The notes under the pieces are model-generated. The model was not told where the DNA came from and ran no database searches. It saw nothing but the letters and a program-made list of their open reading frames with translations. Of a stretch of DNA of 64,000 bases, positions 43,906-53,700 are shown piece by piece. Within the stretch, counting starts at the first letter, position 1; each line of letters starts with the position of its first letter. The stretch comes from JAIBCC01 sp963763855 (GTDB lineage Bacteria; Acidobacteriota; Blastocatellia; Pyrinomonadales; Pyrinomonadaceae), in assembly GCA_963763855.1 (NCBI GenBank), contig CAVXPU010000005.1, positions 2,914,001 to 2,978,000 of the forward strand, given 5' to 3'. Both the position numbers and the translations under genes were made by a program.

Positions 43906-45240
43906 TCAAAAAGTAATTGCTTCTGCTTGGACGTTAAAATCTTTCGGGTTTTGCGTAATTGTTCCGATTGCCAAAAATCTCAAGGCAAATTCAAACTCGC
44001 CATCAGTTATTTTATTGTTGTCTTTGAGAAACCAAATCGTCCGGATTTTCCGAGAACTTTCACTTGGAAATTCCTTTGTTAATCTCGCCATCATATCCCT
44101 TAGTTTTAGATTTTCACCCGCTAAACCTTGGTCAAATGCAGCAATCACAAGCAGATTATCATCCGCTAATTCATTGCCGATAACGATGCTCAAATTATCC
44201 AGATTATCCAGAATTCCCTGAGCAGTTGAGACAACATCACCTCGTTGATTTCCGAGCTTAGCCAAAGCAGCACTGGTCAAAAACAATGGTTTAAGATTTT
44301 TGGATTTTGCCATTGTAGCAAGTTGAGAAGAACTTTTCTTTGCATTACGAATATTTTCCGCCAAAACACTAGCCCCTTTAAACTGATTGATTTTACCGTT
44401 TAATATCGCAATTTGTTTGCCCGTTAGAAATGCTTTCGGATCATTTTGGGCAACATTACGCAGAAACGTTGCCGATGATGATTCGATTTTCTGAACGTCA
44501 TCTGATGTTTTGGGAATCGGGGTTGAGTCGTCAACAGGTTCGGGAGTTGAAACCTTTGTATCGCCCGCAGTACTTCCATTGGAAACAGGCGTCGGAGTAG
44601 GCGAATCTATTTTTTCTGGACTCTTTTTGTTGCCATTATCCGGAAAATCTTCATATTCATCAATGTCGCTTTTGTAAGTGTAATCATCATTTTTTAAAAC
44701 GATTTCAGGCTCTTGCGGATTACCCATCAAAAATACAATCCCGCCAAAAATCAACAATAGGAAAATACCCAAAATCGGAGCAAGAATGATAAATCCCCAG
44801 TTACTGCCTGAATCATTCGAACTGGCGGCAGCTTTTTTTGAAACGGCTTTTTTTGGTGTTTCCTGAGCTTTTTCAACGTTAGAAACATCCTCGGAGTAAG
44901 TTTTTTCCTGAAGTTTCTCAACATTCGTTTTAGACACGGAAACTAATTCAACTTCGATTTCCACCGCGTTACCCAAATTCAATAAATCGCCACTATGCAA
45001 AGCGATCGGATTGTGGATTTTTTCTCCATTTAGAGTTGTGCCGTTGCTCGAACCGCAATCTAAAACCTCAAAAACATCATCAAACCGCTCTATCCGGATA
45101 TGCTCCCTCGATAAACTTCCGAGCGGAATTTGTAAGTCATTGTCCGGCGTTCTGCCGATGCCAAATCTCTCACCTTCGACCAAAACCCTTCTGTTTTCGC
45201 CATTTTCATCCCGGAAATTGAGCCAAAGTTCTTGTGCCAT
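43906..45240 (-). CDS. FHA-TM protein with degenerate transglycosylase-like C-terminus
   Basis: A 444-residue membrane protein. The N-terminal FHA domain (residues about 5-95) has the phosphothreonine-binding pattern GRTPDNDLQIP, SREHIRIE and NGTTLNGEKI. A linker leads to one membrane helix (residues about 150-172, IILAPILGIFLLLIFGGIVFL), then a Pro/Ser/Thr-rich stalk. The outer domain (about 260-440) is helical and ends TQNPKDFNV, resembling the ends of the two FHA paralogues upstream (ENPQDFGL, ENPQKFGL). The transglycosylase Glu region is not recognisable (LFLTSAALAKLG). Orientation would place FHA inside and the tail in the periplasm. Likely a phospho-dependent regulator or scaffold near the T6SS; inferred. 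Confidence 0.78.
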   Translation of the reverse strand: MAQELWLNFRDENGENRRVLVEGERFGIGRTPDNDLQIPLGSLSREHIRIERFDDVFEVLDCGSSNGTTLNGEKIHNPIALHSGDLLNLGNAVEIEVELVSVSKTNVEKLQEKTYSEDVSNVEKAQETPKKAVSKKAAASSNDSGSNWGFIILAPILGIFLLLIFGGIVFLMGNPQEPEIVLKNDDYTYKSDIDEYEDFPDNGNKKSPEKIDSPTPTPVSNGSTAGDTKVSTPEPVDDSTPIPKTSDDVQKIESSSATFLRNVAQNDPKAFLTGKQIAILNGKINQFKGASVLAENIRNAKKSSSQLATMAKSKNLKPLFLTSAALAKLGNQRGDVVSTAQGILDNLDNLSIVIGNELADDNLLVIAAFDQGLAGENLKLRDMMARLTKEFPSESSRKIRTIWFLKDNNKITDGEFEFALRFLAIGTITQNPKDFNVQAEAITF

Positions 45241-45246
45241 AAAGTC

Positions 45247-45494
45247 TAAAGGGCGGTTCTAAAAATACAAAAATACTGCCACTTCTTTATGAATTGCCTC
45301 CAGCTTTAGCTGGAGGATAATAATTGAGAAAAGGACGGCTTTAGCCGAATGATTAATCTAAACCAATCATCCTTATAGCTTTAGCTAAAGCTGTAAGGAT
45401 CGAAAATTACTTTTTATGTTCGGCTAAAGCCTTCATTCAAGTTCCAATCTTACCGTCAGCTAAAGCAGACGACAATTTATAGAATCGCCCTAAA
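45247..45494. repeat. cluster of five small hairpins between inverted terminal segments
   Basis: This 262-bp spacer has no gene. It holds five hairpins with a CTTTAG or CTAAAG-type core: 45297-45316 (CCTCCAGCtttaGCTGGAGG), 45336-45347, 45371-45398, 45421-45431 and 45454-45471. The outer ends 45247-45266 and 45475-45494 are reverse complements at 16 of 20 (gggcggttct against agaatcgccc). The whole resembles a nested REP/MITE-like element. It separates two FHA genes on the same strand and may reduce read-through. Confidence 0.6.
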
Positions 45495-45502
45495 CTCTCA
45501 AC

Positions 45503-46960
45503 TCATTTCGTATAAGTGGAAAGTGATTGCAAATTCAAACCAAAATCTTGCGGGTTTTCGCCAATAATTGCCGCCGCAAAATATTTTGGTACATACTTAA
45601 AATTTTCCGATTGAAATTGTTTTGAAAGCTTATCGCCATTGGCGATCAGTGCCCAAAAATCTCTCGGTAAACCCTCATTCGATTCGAGTGCAACCTTCAA
45701 ATTTTTACTCAAACCGCCTTCGCCGCTGTTATAACTTCCAATCGCCAGCGGAACACTCGATGGTCCCGTACCATAGCGTCCCGTCAAAAATTTCATGTAT
45801 TTAGCCGCTGCCCTTGCCGCTGGTTCAGGTTTGCAGCGTTCATCAGGATTGCTCGGCGAAGCTCCCTTGAAAACAGCCAAACCGTAAGCTTCGCCCGTAG
45901 ATTTCGTAAATTGAAACATTCCAAGCGGACCCGTCGGGCTTTGCAAACAAACACAATGTTCCGATTCAATCATTGCCAAATACATGCCAATCTGTGGATC
46001 AACACCCTCTTGATTAAAAGCATGAATGATGAAAGGTGCATTTTTACTGGCTCTTTCGTAAGTCGCCTGCAAATTGTCGCCAAAACGACAGCCAGTCATT
46101 CGAGCCACATTCACTCTCTTGGCATAACCATCAACAAAACCTTTGATCTTATCAATCGCCAAAGCCGGAATTTCTCCGCTTACACGATTACCGATCATCG
46201 CCGCAACTTTTGAAGCTCTTGATTCTAAATACTGACGCTTTTCAGAATCGGACAATTCCAAATATTTTTTACCACTTGGAAGACTTACCGTAGTTTTCAC
46301 TTGATCCGCTTCGGGCGAATCGGTCAGTTTTGTATTGTCCGTCGAAGCTGTTTTCGGTGTTTTATCGGATTTCGGTGTAACGCCCGGACTAGGTTTGTCG
46401 TCTTTTTTATTGTCGTTGTCAGAATTGCTGACCAGCGGTTCTTCATCTTCGTCATCGTCAAAAGGTCGTTGTGCGATAACGGGTTCTTCCTTTATCAAAA
46501 ACTTAGCTCCAACCAAAACTGCCGAGATTGCAATCACAAAAATCGCAAACGAAATTGCTCCGATTGCAACCAAATTAACCAAACTTCGCGGTGAATTCCC
46601 CGAACTTGCTGCAGCAAATTCCTTAGATTTATTATCAAAAACCGGCGAGTTTTTTTGAACTTCTTTCTCGATGATCTTGACCCTCAAAGTCGTTTCATTG
46701 CCGATGCTGATTGTGTCGCCGTTTCTTAGCTGAGTTCCGCTTGGGCGGACTTGTTCACCATTGACAAAAGTCCCGTTCGTAGAATTTTCGTCAACCACCC
46801 AAATATTATCTCCTTCACGATAAACGGTTGAATGCAAACGAGATAATCCGTCATCAGCAAAGCGGTAATCGGCTTCACTTCCTCGTCCGAAAGAAAGCCT
46901 TCCGTCAATTCTGATTTCTTCCGTACCATCCGGAGTTGGGTGTAGCAAAATAACTTCCAT
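45503..46960 (-). CDS. FHA-TM-lytic transglycosylase (SLT) fusion
   Basis: A 485-residue membrane protein. N-terminal FHA domain (residues about 3-95: LSFGRGSEADYRF, LSRLHSTVY, NSTNGTFVNGEQV), one membrane helix (about 128-155) and a Ser/Thr/Asp-rich stalk. The periplasmic domain (about 240-470) has lytic-transglycosylase hallmarks: IGMYLAMIESEHCVC with the catalytic Glu of the IES motif, SPTGPLGMFQFTKSTGEAYGL and IGSYNSGEGG. It should cleave peptidoglycan glycan strands. The start overlaps the stop of the upstream FHA gene; I prefer ATG 46960 over GTG 46963. A cytoplasmic phosphothreonine reader joined to a cell-wall hydrolase beside a T6SS suggests a gate for machine assembly; this is an inference. 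Confidence 0.82.
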   Translation of the reverse strand: MEVILLHPTPDGTEEIRIDGRLSFGRGSEADYRFADDGLSRLHSTVYREGDNIWVVDENSTNGTFVNGEQVRPSGTQLRNGDTISIGNETTLRVKIIEKEVQKNSPVFDNKSKEFAAASSGNSPRSLVNLVAIGAISFAIFVIAISAVLVGAKFLIKEEPVIAQRPFDDDEDEEPLVSNSDNDNKKDDKPSPGVTPKSDKTPKTASTDNTKLTDSPEADQVKTTVSLPSGKKYLELSDSEKRQYLESRASKVAAMIGNRVSGEIPALAIDKIKGFVDGYAKRVNVARMTGCRFGDNLQATYERASKNAPFIIHAFNQEGVDPQIGMYLAMIESEHCVCLQSPTGPLGMFQFTKSTGEAYGLAVFKGASPSNPDERCKPEPAARAAAKYMKFLTGRYGTGPSSVPLAIGSYNSGEGGLSKNLKVALESNEGLPRDFWALIANGDKLSKQFQSENFKYVPKYFAAAIIGENPQDFGLNLQSLSTYTK

Positions 46961-46962
46961 CA

Positions 46963-48453
46963 CTAATTCCCCACTAAATTTCGATAGAGCTCAGAAATTG
47001 CACGGTCTTTTTTGAGACCAAATTTCTGCGGATTTTCCGCCACAATTCCCGCCGCTATAAACTTTACAACTTCTTCGCGTTGCTTTGGAGATTTGATAAT
47101 TTTGGCAAAATCAGCACGATCCGCAGGCAACGTATTTTTCCATTCAGCCGCTTCCTGCGGCGACATTCCAAAAGCTGCGATGCTATAAATTATATCACCT
47201 TCAAATATATTTAAGACAATAGATTTCAGGTAAAGTGCTGATGATCTTGCAGCACAATTTTGCGTTACATCGCTTAAAGTTTCAGCTCCGCACATTCCAT
47301 TGAAAGCATTTGCGGTGACAAATTCATTGTTCATCCGCCACAAACCCTCATCCGAACCCTGCCTTTGCGGCATAAATTTGCTTCGACTCATCGCCAAAAT
47401 ATAACCGATCGGAGCATCCAAATTTTGCTCGGTCACGTATGCAACGTTGATTGCATCGCGATATTGCATCGCCCTTGCGGAATATCCTTCGGAAATGTAT
47501 TCGGCAGTTTTCTTATTAACTTCCACCAAAAATTCCTGGTCAAACTTGTAATTGGAGCCTCCTGAAAATTGCTTGAGCAAACGCTTTGCCATTTCCTGGG
47601 TTTCGATAACCCCAACTTGTTTCTTTTGAGGAGTTTGCGGGTCTTTTTTACCCGGAACTGGTGTTTCGGTTACTTCCGGAGTTGGAGTCGGCGTCGCCAG
47701 AGTTTCAAATCCGAGCGAAATTTGATCAGTCTGTACCAATTTTTCACCTTTCGGATCAACCAAAACAATTTTGACACTATGATTAAGTCCATCAGCGAGA
47801 TCGCCAAATTCATCGGGATTTAATGAAGCTGTAAAAGGCTCTTTCGAAGTGCTGGCAAATTCTTTTCCATCAAGTAAAAAGATCGCGGTTTGAACGCATT
47901 GCGGATTTTTTACATCGAGTTCGATATCCGTTGCCTCAGTAATCATTTTGCCGTTATTCGGACTTTTTATCTTTGCTGTTGCTTCGCATTTACTGCCGGA
48001 ATTTACCCAATAAACCCCGCCGACGGTTGCCGCAGAAATTACCGCCAACCCAACAACAGCACCCGCAACCATCAATAACGGCGAACTTTTAGCCGCACTT
48101 GCTTCCGCTGGTTTGTCGGCGATCGGAGCGGAAACTTCAGATTCAGCATCGTCTTCGCTTTCGTCTTCCTCTAATGTAAAAATTACTTCTTTTGTTCCGC
48201 CAAAATAAATAACGTCATCAGGCTCAAGCAGCATTTCGTCTTCAACTTTTGTTCCATTTAGCGTCGTGCCGTTGCTGCTATTTTGGTCAATTAGCCAATA
48301 GCCGTCTTCCCTTTGCTCTATGCGGGCATGAAATTGCGAAACATTTGAATCGTTTAAGACAACGTTGTTATCCGTTAATCGCCCGATGGTGATTAACGGA
48401 TGATTCGTTTCAAAATCTTCCTGACCTTCTATTTTTAGCGTAACCATTGGCAT
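46963..48453 (-). CDS. FHA-TM protein with inactive transglycosylase-like domain
   Basis: A 496-residue paralogue of the FHA-SLT protein downstream. The FHA domain (residues about 5-95) has LITIGRLTDNNVVLN, VSQFHARIE and NSSNGTTLNGTKV. A membrane helix lies near residues 127-150 (VAGAVVGLAVISAATVGGVYW), followed by a beta-type segment (KIKSPNNGKMITEATDIELDV) and the SLT-like domain. Where the paralogue has AMIESEH it has AMSRSKF, so the catalytic Glu is gone; SDEGLWRMNNEFVTANAFN replaces GMFQFTKSTGEAYGL. It ends ENPQKFGL. The stop codon overlaps the next start (TAGTGATG), coupling both proteins. A regulatory partner of the active copy is likely. Confidence 0.78.
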   Translation of the reverse strand: MPMVTLKIEGQEDFETNHPLITIGRLTDNNVVLNDSNVSQFHARIEQREDGYWLIDQNSSNGTTLNGTKVEDEMLLEPDDVIYFGGTKEVIFTLEEDESEDDAESEVSAPIADKPAEASAAKSSPLLMVAGAVVGLAVISAATVGGVYWVNSGSKCEATAKIKSPNNGKMITEATDIELDVKNPQCVQTAIFLLDGKEFASTSKEPFTASLNPDEFGDLADGLNHSVKIVLVDPKGEKLVQTDQISLGFETLATPTPTPEVTETPVPGKKDPQTPQKKQVGVIETQEMAKRLLKQFSGGSNYKFDQEFLVEVNKKTAEYISEGYSARAMQYRDAINVAYVTEQNLDAPIGYILAMSRSKFMPQRQGSDEGLWRMNNEFVTANAFNGMCGAETLSDVTQNCAARSSALYLKSIVLNIFEGDIIYSIAAFGMSPQEAAEWKNTLPADRADFAKIIKSPKQREEVVKFIAAGIVAENPQKFGLKKDRAISELYRNLVGN

Positions 48454-48460
48454 ATAAACC

Positions 48461-48520
48461 GTAACGCAGGCATCTTGCCTGCAAACTATCTTAAAAATTC
48501 AGGCAAGATGCCTGTGTTAC
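48461..48520. repeat. 21-bp inverted repeat between CBS and FHA genes
   Basis: The arms 48461-48481 and 48500-48520 are reverse complements at 20 of 21, with an 18-nt loop; the core is CAGGCATCTTGCCTG. It starts one base past the cystathionine beta-synthase stop and ends 7 bp before the FHA start, so it forms the leader of the FHA gene and may terminate the upstream transcript. It looks like another dispersed repeat family. Confidence 0.65.
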
Positions 48521-48521
48521 T

Positions 48522-49889
48522 CTAACTCGGTAATTCCAAAACGTCCGAACGGGTAATAATTCCCGTAATCCTTTTGAAATCTTCAATTAAAACCGCCGGA
48601 GATTTTAACAATTTGGCTTTAATTTTCGCCAAACTCGTATCAACGTCAACAATCGGAAAGCCTTCGTCCATCACATCGCCGACCGATTTATTCATCAATT
48701 CTCCATCCGCCAAAAGCTTGGTTAGAATGTGGCTTTCACGCAAAGATCCCACTGATTTATTATCTTCCAAAACCGGAATTTGCGTAACACCATGACTATT
48801 CATCAAACTCAAAGCCTCTGCCACCGTTTCCTGCGGCGATACAGAGACGAGTTTTTGCGGCGAATTTTGCGTTTTAGTTTCGGCAATCAGGCTTGCAGTA
48901 ATCTTTTGCGGCTCAAGCATCAATTTTTCCTTCATCCATTCGTCCGAATGATGTTTGGAAAGATAATGCTCGCCCGTATCGCATACGATAAATACGACGA
49001 GATCATCTTTCGTCAAATCTTTCGCAATCTTCAAAGCACCTGCAAAAATCGTCCCGGTAGAACCACCGCAGAATATTCCTTCGTGTTTTCCAAGCTGGCG
49101 GGAAAGCTCGAAAGATTCGCGGTCTGTGATATTTATAATTTCATCGATCAATTTCACATCCGCATTTCCCACCACAATATTTTGCCCGATTCCCTCAACC
49201 AAATACGGTGTAGCTTCCGGAACATGTCCCGTTTCTTTGTAAGTTTTGAAGATCGAACCATACGGGTCAGCCCCGATTACTTTGATATTCGGATTCTTTT
49301 CCTTCAAATAACGAGCCGTTCCGCTAATCGTTCCACCCGTTCCGATCGATGAAACAAAATGTGTGATTTTGCCATCAGTATCATTCCACAGTTCGGGTCC
49401 GGTTGTACGATAGTGAGCCAGAGGATTTGCCGGATGATTATATTGATCCGGGTAAAAACTATTCGGAGTTTCCCCGGCAATTCGCTTTGCCGTAGCAACA
49501 TAATGATCCGGCGAACCATATTTTGCCGCCGCCGAACATATCACAACATCTGCTCCCATAGCCTTCAAATACCGGCGTTTTTCAACAGAAACCTTGTCCG
49601 TCATAACAAAAACACATTTGTAACCGCGAACCGCCGCCACCAAAGCCATCCCAATCCCCGTATTCCCGCTCGTCGCCTCTATCAGCGTTCCGCCCTTCTT
49701 CAAAATCCCTTTTTCTTCGGCATCATTTATCATCGAAACACCGATCCGATCCTTCACCGAATAACCCGGATTAAGGCTTTCCATCTTGGCGTAAATCGGG
49801 GCTTTTATCCCATATTGCTTAGTAATATTATTAATCCGAACCAACGGCGTATTGCCAATAATCCCTAAAACATTGTCGTATAATCTCAT
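48522..49889 (-). CDS. cystathionine beta-synthase / cysteine synthase with CBS pair
   Basis: A 455-residue PLP enzyme. The catalytic part (residues 1-320) has IGNTPLVRIN, the PLP Lys in NPGYSVKDRIG, the substrate loop EATSGNTGIG and the phosphate loop SIGTGGTISG. The C-terminus holds two CBS domains (about 340-455: LVSVSPQETVAEALSLMNSHGVTQIPVLE; DEGFPIVDVDTSLAKI). This layout is that of cystathionine beta-synthase, which joins serine and homocysteine; cysteine synthase activity cannot be excluded. The CBS pair may bind AdoMet or nucleotides. It starts from ATG at 49889 after GGAGAA. Its place in the FHA cluster seems incidental. Confidence 0.86.
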   Translation of the reverse strand: MRLYDNVLGIIGNTPLVRINNITKQYGIKAPIYAKMESLNPGYSVKDRIGVSMINDAEEKGILKKGGTLIEATSGNTGIGMALVAAVRGYKCVFVMTDKVSVEKRRYLKAMGADVVICSAAAKYGSPDHYVATAKRIAGETPNSFYPDQYNHPANPLAHYRTTGPELWNDTDGKITHFVSSIGTGGTISGTARYLKEKNPNIKVIGADPYGSIFKTYKETGHVPEATPYLVEGIGQNIVVGNADVKLIDEIINITDRESFELSRQLGKHEGIFCGGSTGTIFAGALKIAKDLTKDDLVVFIVCDTGEHYLSKHHSDEWMKEKLMLEPQKITASLIAETKTQNSPQKLVSVSPQETVAEALSLMNSHGVTQIPVLEDNKSVGSLRESHILTKLLADGELMNKSVGDVMDEGFPIVDVDTSLAKIKAKLLKSPAVLIEDFKRITGIITRSDVLELPS

Positions 49890-50194
49890 CTTATTCTCCG
49901 AGAAAAAGCTCTAATATCTACGGTAATTTTAGGGCGTATTTGATATCTCTGCAAACGGCGGGAACAGCTAACAATATTTTGAGGATATACGAAGGAAAAC
50001 AATCTATTTTAGGAGTTATTTATTGGCAAAATTGACTTGGATAATCTTACGTTAAGACAAAAAAAAGGAAACAGCTAATATGCTATTTCCTCATGACTTG
50101 TGATGCTAAACTTGATCACCTCAGACGAAATGTAACCCCTTCACCCTCGAAGGCGTGCCGTTTTTTTCTTTCCTCGATCAACTAAATTACTAGA
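49890..50194. other. 305-bp spacer: terminator and probable CBS promoter region
   Basis: No gene was seen. A hairpin at 50065-50090 (AGGAAA-c-AGC / GCT-a-TTTCCT) is followed on the minus strand by a T run from 50058-50064, a good rho-independent terminator for the TlpA-like gene. The remaining 170 bp up to the CBS start (GGAGAA site before ATG 49889) must contain its promoter, but no clear consensus could be placed. Confidence 0.55.
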
Positions 50195-50752
50195 CTAATC
50201 AGCCGTGATTTTATGCGAACTATCAATCAATCTTTTCAAAGCTCCACCGCCACCAACGAAAACTCCTACTAATTTGCCTTCGCGGTCAATTAAAAAGCTT
50301 TGCGGTATGGCATTCTTTTTGCTCACATTATAAAATTCTTCAAATAGTTGATCCTCACCCTTTGCCAAGCTATAGTTAATCTCGAATTCTTTCCCAAATT
50401 CGGTAATCATCTCGTTTGAATCGCCTTCATCCAAATTTAAACCTATTACTTCAAAGCCTTTATCATGAAGTTCATCTTGAAGTTTCACCAGTTCGGGCAC
50501 TTCGTGTCTGCACGGACCGCACCACGTCGCCCAAACATTAACCAAAACTACCTTGCCTTTATAATCAGCAAGTTTGAAAGAACTTCCGTCTGTTTTTGAA
50601 AGAGTGGCGTTCATTAAAGCAGTTGGAGCAGGTGGAAAATCACTGGGCGACTTTACTTCCGAAGTCTTGGATTTGAACAATGAACATCCTGTAAACGTAG
50701 CAATCATTACGCTTATCACTAAAATCAAAATTGCTTTTCTATTAAAACTCAT
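50195..50752 (-). CDS. TlpA-like thioredoxin-fold lipoprotein
   Basis: A 185-residue exported protein from the ATG at 50752, which has an AGAGGA site in front and gives a normal signal peptide (SFNRKAILILVISVMIATFTGC); the longer start at 50773 would overlap the ABC gene. The lipobox-type FTGC gives a lipid-anchored Cys. The thioredoxin fold has the redox motif WCGPC (VWATWCGPCRHEVPEL), the cis-Pro region AIPQSFLID and EGKLVGVFVGG. It probably reduces or exchanges disulfides, or tethers cytochrome c maturation, in the periplasm. It starts 17 bp past the ABC exporter stop and may be co-transcribed with it; a terminator follows. Confidence 0.85.
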   Translation of the reverse strand: MSFNRKAILILVISVMIATFTGCSLFKSKTSEVKSPSDFPPAPTALMNATLSKTDGSSFKLADYKGKVVLVNVWATWCGPCRHEVPELVKLQDELHDKGFEVIGLNLDEGDSNEMITEFGKEFEINYSLAKGEDQLFEEFYNVSKKNAIPQSFLIDREGKLVGVFVGGGGALKRLIDSSHKITAD

Positions 50753-50769
50753 TAAATACGTCCTCTTTC

Positions 50770-53700
50770 TCAACCAATATCTTGGATGCGTAAAATTATT
50801 AAAGTGATCACAACCAATCCCAAAAACATTATCATTAAAACGATTTGATTCAAAATTTCGTTCATCCAGGGATGTAGAAAATTAATGTAATCGCTTAGAT
50901 CTTCGGGAATTTTCATCGCGTCTTTTGGCAATGGCGGATCATCGAGTTTGAATGATTGTCCCGGTTTATAATCGCTAAGTATCTTCCATTCGGCTTCGCG
51001 ACGGTATTTATCAATATCGCCCTTTGCTTCGTCAACAATCTTTTCATTTTCATCTTCGATAGATTTATAAAGCCCCAATCCCTTACTTTTCCCTTTTGCT
51101 TCGGCACCTTCTTCCTGCAAAGTATCGAGCGATGAAAAACGCTTCATCGTATCGAAAGACCATGTTGCCGGCATCGTTAATCCAACCACTTTTGATATTC
51201 CGGAAGGGACTCCAAATAACCCCGAAAACAATATTTGCGGGATTAAAATAAGCGGCACAAGGCTGGTTGCCATTTCGGAAGTTTTGACCAAAGCTGATAT
51301 AAAAAGTCCGATTGCAATGCCAACACCAGCCGATAAAAGCATCGCCCAAAATTGCGGAATGCCTAATAAATCGCCCGGCATTTTCATAATTCCCACTAAA
51401 TCAAACATTTTTAGCGGGATAAATAACATAAGACATTGTACCCCGACGATTATTCCCAAAACAAAAAGTTTTGAAAAAAGATACGGGAAAATACCGAGAT
51501 TTATCATCCTCTCGCGTTTATAAATCGGACGCTCGCGGATGATCTCTCGAGCTGAAACAGATGTGCCAAACCAAATCGAAACCAGTGCCAAAACGAAATA
51601 CGCCGAATCACGCGGCTCATTCGAATCCAACACGATCAGCGTTAAAAAAGCGATTATCGGAGCTTGTGCGAAAAGGATAAAAAGATTGAGTTTGTCCTTT
51701 AATAAAACTTCTAAATAACGTCTTGAAAGAGTAAACCATTGCCGGATCGCTCCAAAAATTCCTAGTTTGTGCTTCTTATGCACACCGGACGATTGCACTT
51801 GTCCGATTTGCTTCAAAGGCTGTTCAACATTGGCTTTAAATTGCGAAGTTTTTACAAATTTCTGCTTCCAGTTTTCAGCCACACGTTCCGTAATTTCCAG
51901 CCTTCTTGCTTCACCTTCTTTCTCAATCGCCTCTTCCACGGGGTTTTCGAGTCTATCGTAAAGTTCTTTAAAATTCTTTGCCCCAAGGTGTGTCAAAGCT
52001 TCTTCCGGCTTGCCGTAAAAGACTAATTTACCACGCATTAAAACAACAATTTTGTCAAAAAGCCTGACGTTTTCCATCGCATGAGTAGTTAAAATTACGG
52101 TTCGTCCCGATTCCGCAATCTGCCGGAAAAGCTTCATGATCTTCTCTTCAGTTGCCGGATCGAGACCGGATGTCGGTTCGTCTAAAAAAATTACCGAAGG
52201 TTTTGTGATCAATTCAACGGCTATGGAAACACGTTTTCGCTGCCCACCCGAAAGTTGCGAAACAGGCACGTCACGGCGTTCGGTCAATCCGGTTACGTCT
52301 AAGATCTCATCGATGATCTGGTCAATTTCAGCTTTTGAAACGTCGTTTGAAAGCCGCAATTTTGCAACATAATAAAGGGTTCGATAAACGCTCAATTCGC
52401 GATGAATTATGTCTTCCTGCGGAACATAACCGATCGATTGTTTGAGCGAATCAAGATGCTGGTAAAGCTCTAAATTATTGATTAAAACGCTTCCGTCGGT
52501 TGCCGGACGCATTCCATTTAAAGCATCCATGAGGGTCGATTTACCTGCTCCCGAAGGTCCCAGCAATCCGATAAACTCATTAGGCTGAATAGATAGCGAA
52601 ACACCATCGACCAATTTGATCTTTCCGCCGCCCGCCCGATTTTTAACTTCTTTGGTAATATTTACGCAATCAATCCGAGTTTTAGAACGCGTGTCAAAAA
52701 CGCCAAAAGTTCCATTTTCGTCAACTTTGATTAAAAACGAACCAATCTGAACCGCATCGTCAAGATTGAAAATCTGCTTCGAAATTCTCTTACCATTTAT
52801 GTAAACGCCATTTGCTGATTTCAAGTCTTCGATGAAAATACCGCTCGAATTTTTAAGCAGGCGGGCGTGGTGATTGGAAATTTGCAGCCCGTCCAGCGAA
52901 ATATCGTTTTTTTCGTCGCGTCCAATTGTCAATTCGGTTTTACTTCCAAAAGTCAGCGACATCAAAAGCTGAGAATCCGCAGAGCTTTTCGGTTGTTTTA
53001 TCTGTTCTGCCAAATCGCCTCTGAAAACCATGGTTTTCGGCGAATTTGCCATAAATGAATTGTTAAAATTTACATTTTGATCGGACGCAACCGCACGTTG
53101 CCCAGCCAAACTCGATCCTTTTGGAGCAACTTGCTGAGGTAAAATAAACTTCAGGATCGGTCCGCCCATTCCAAACTGAATCTCATCGCCATGATAAAGC
53201 GGAGTTGCCGCAGAAATGCGTTGGTTATTGACCAAAGTGCCATTAAAGCTATTGTTATCCGTCAACACAAAATCTCTGCCATGCCGCGAAATATCAGCGT
53301 GTTTTCGCGAAACCATAGCAGCTTTTGGGTCAAGAACAACCTCGCAATTCGTCTCTCTGCCAAGCCAAATTTGGGCTTTTGTCATCTTAAAAGGCGGCAC
53401 ATCTTTGCCAACGAATTCAAGTTGCGGCTCTGTAATTATTGAACTTGAAGGAATTGAATCAAGTTTTGACGGAATCGGCGGAAAATTTTGTTTTGGCGGA
53501 ACCGGCTGACTTACAGGAATCGGCGGCGGCTTAACTTCCTGCCGTTGAACGGGTTGACTGCTTGGAATCGGCGGTGGTTTAGGTTCTTGCCGTCGAGCGG
53601 GTTGAGCTTTTGGAATATCTTGCGGTTGGGCAGGTTGCTGCTTAGCCTGTGTAACTGGCGGCGGCGGAACCATTGGCTTCTTTTCAACCGGAACGCTCAC

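Noticed and set aside
45297..45471. Repeated hairpins as a possible CRISPR array
   Set aside because: Unit length and spacing are irregular, stems differ between units, and no cas gene is near.
48780..49352. 190-codon plus-strand frame opposite the cystathionine beta-synthase gene
   Set aside because: The opposite strand has a complete PLP-enzyme and CBS-domain sequence; this frame is Arg/Ser/Phe-rich shadow sequence.
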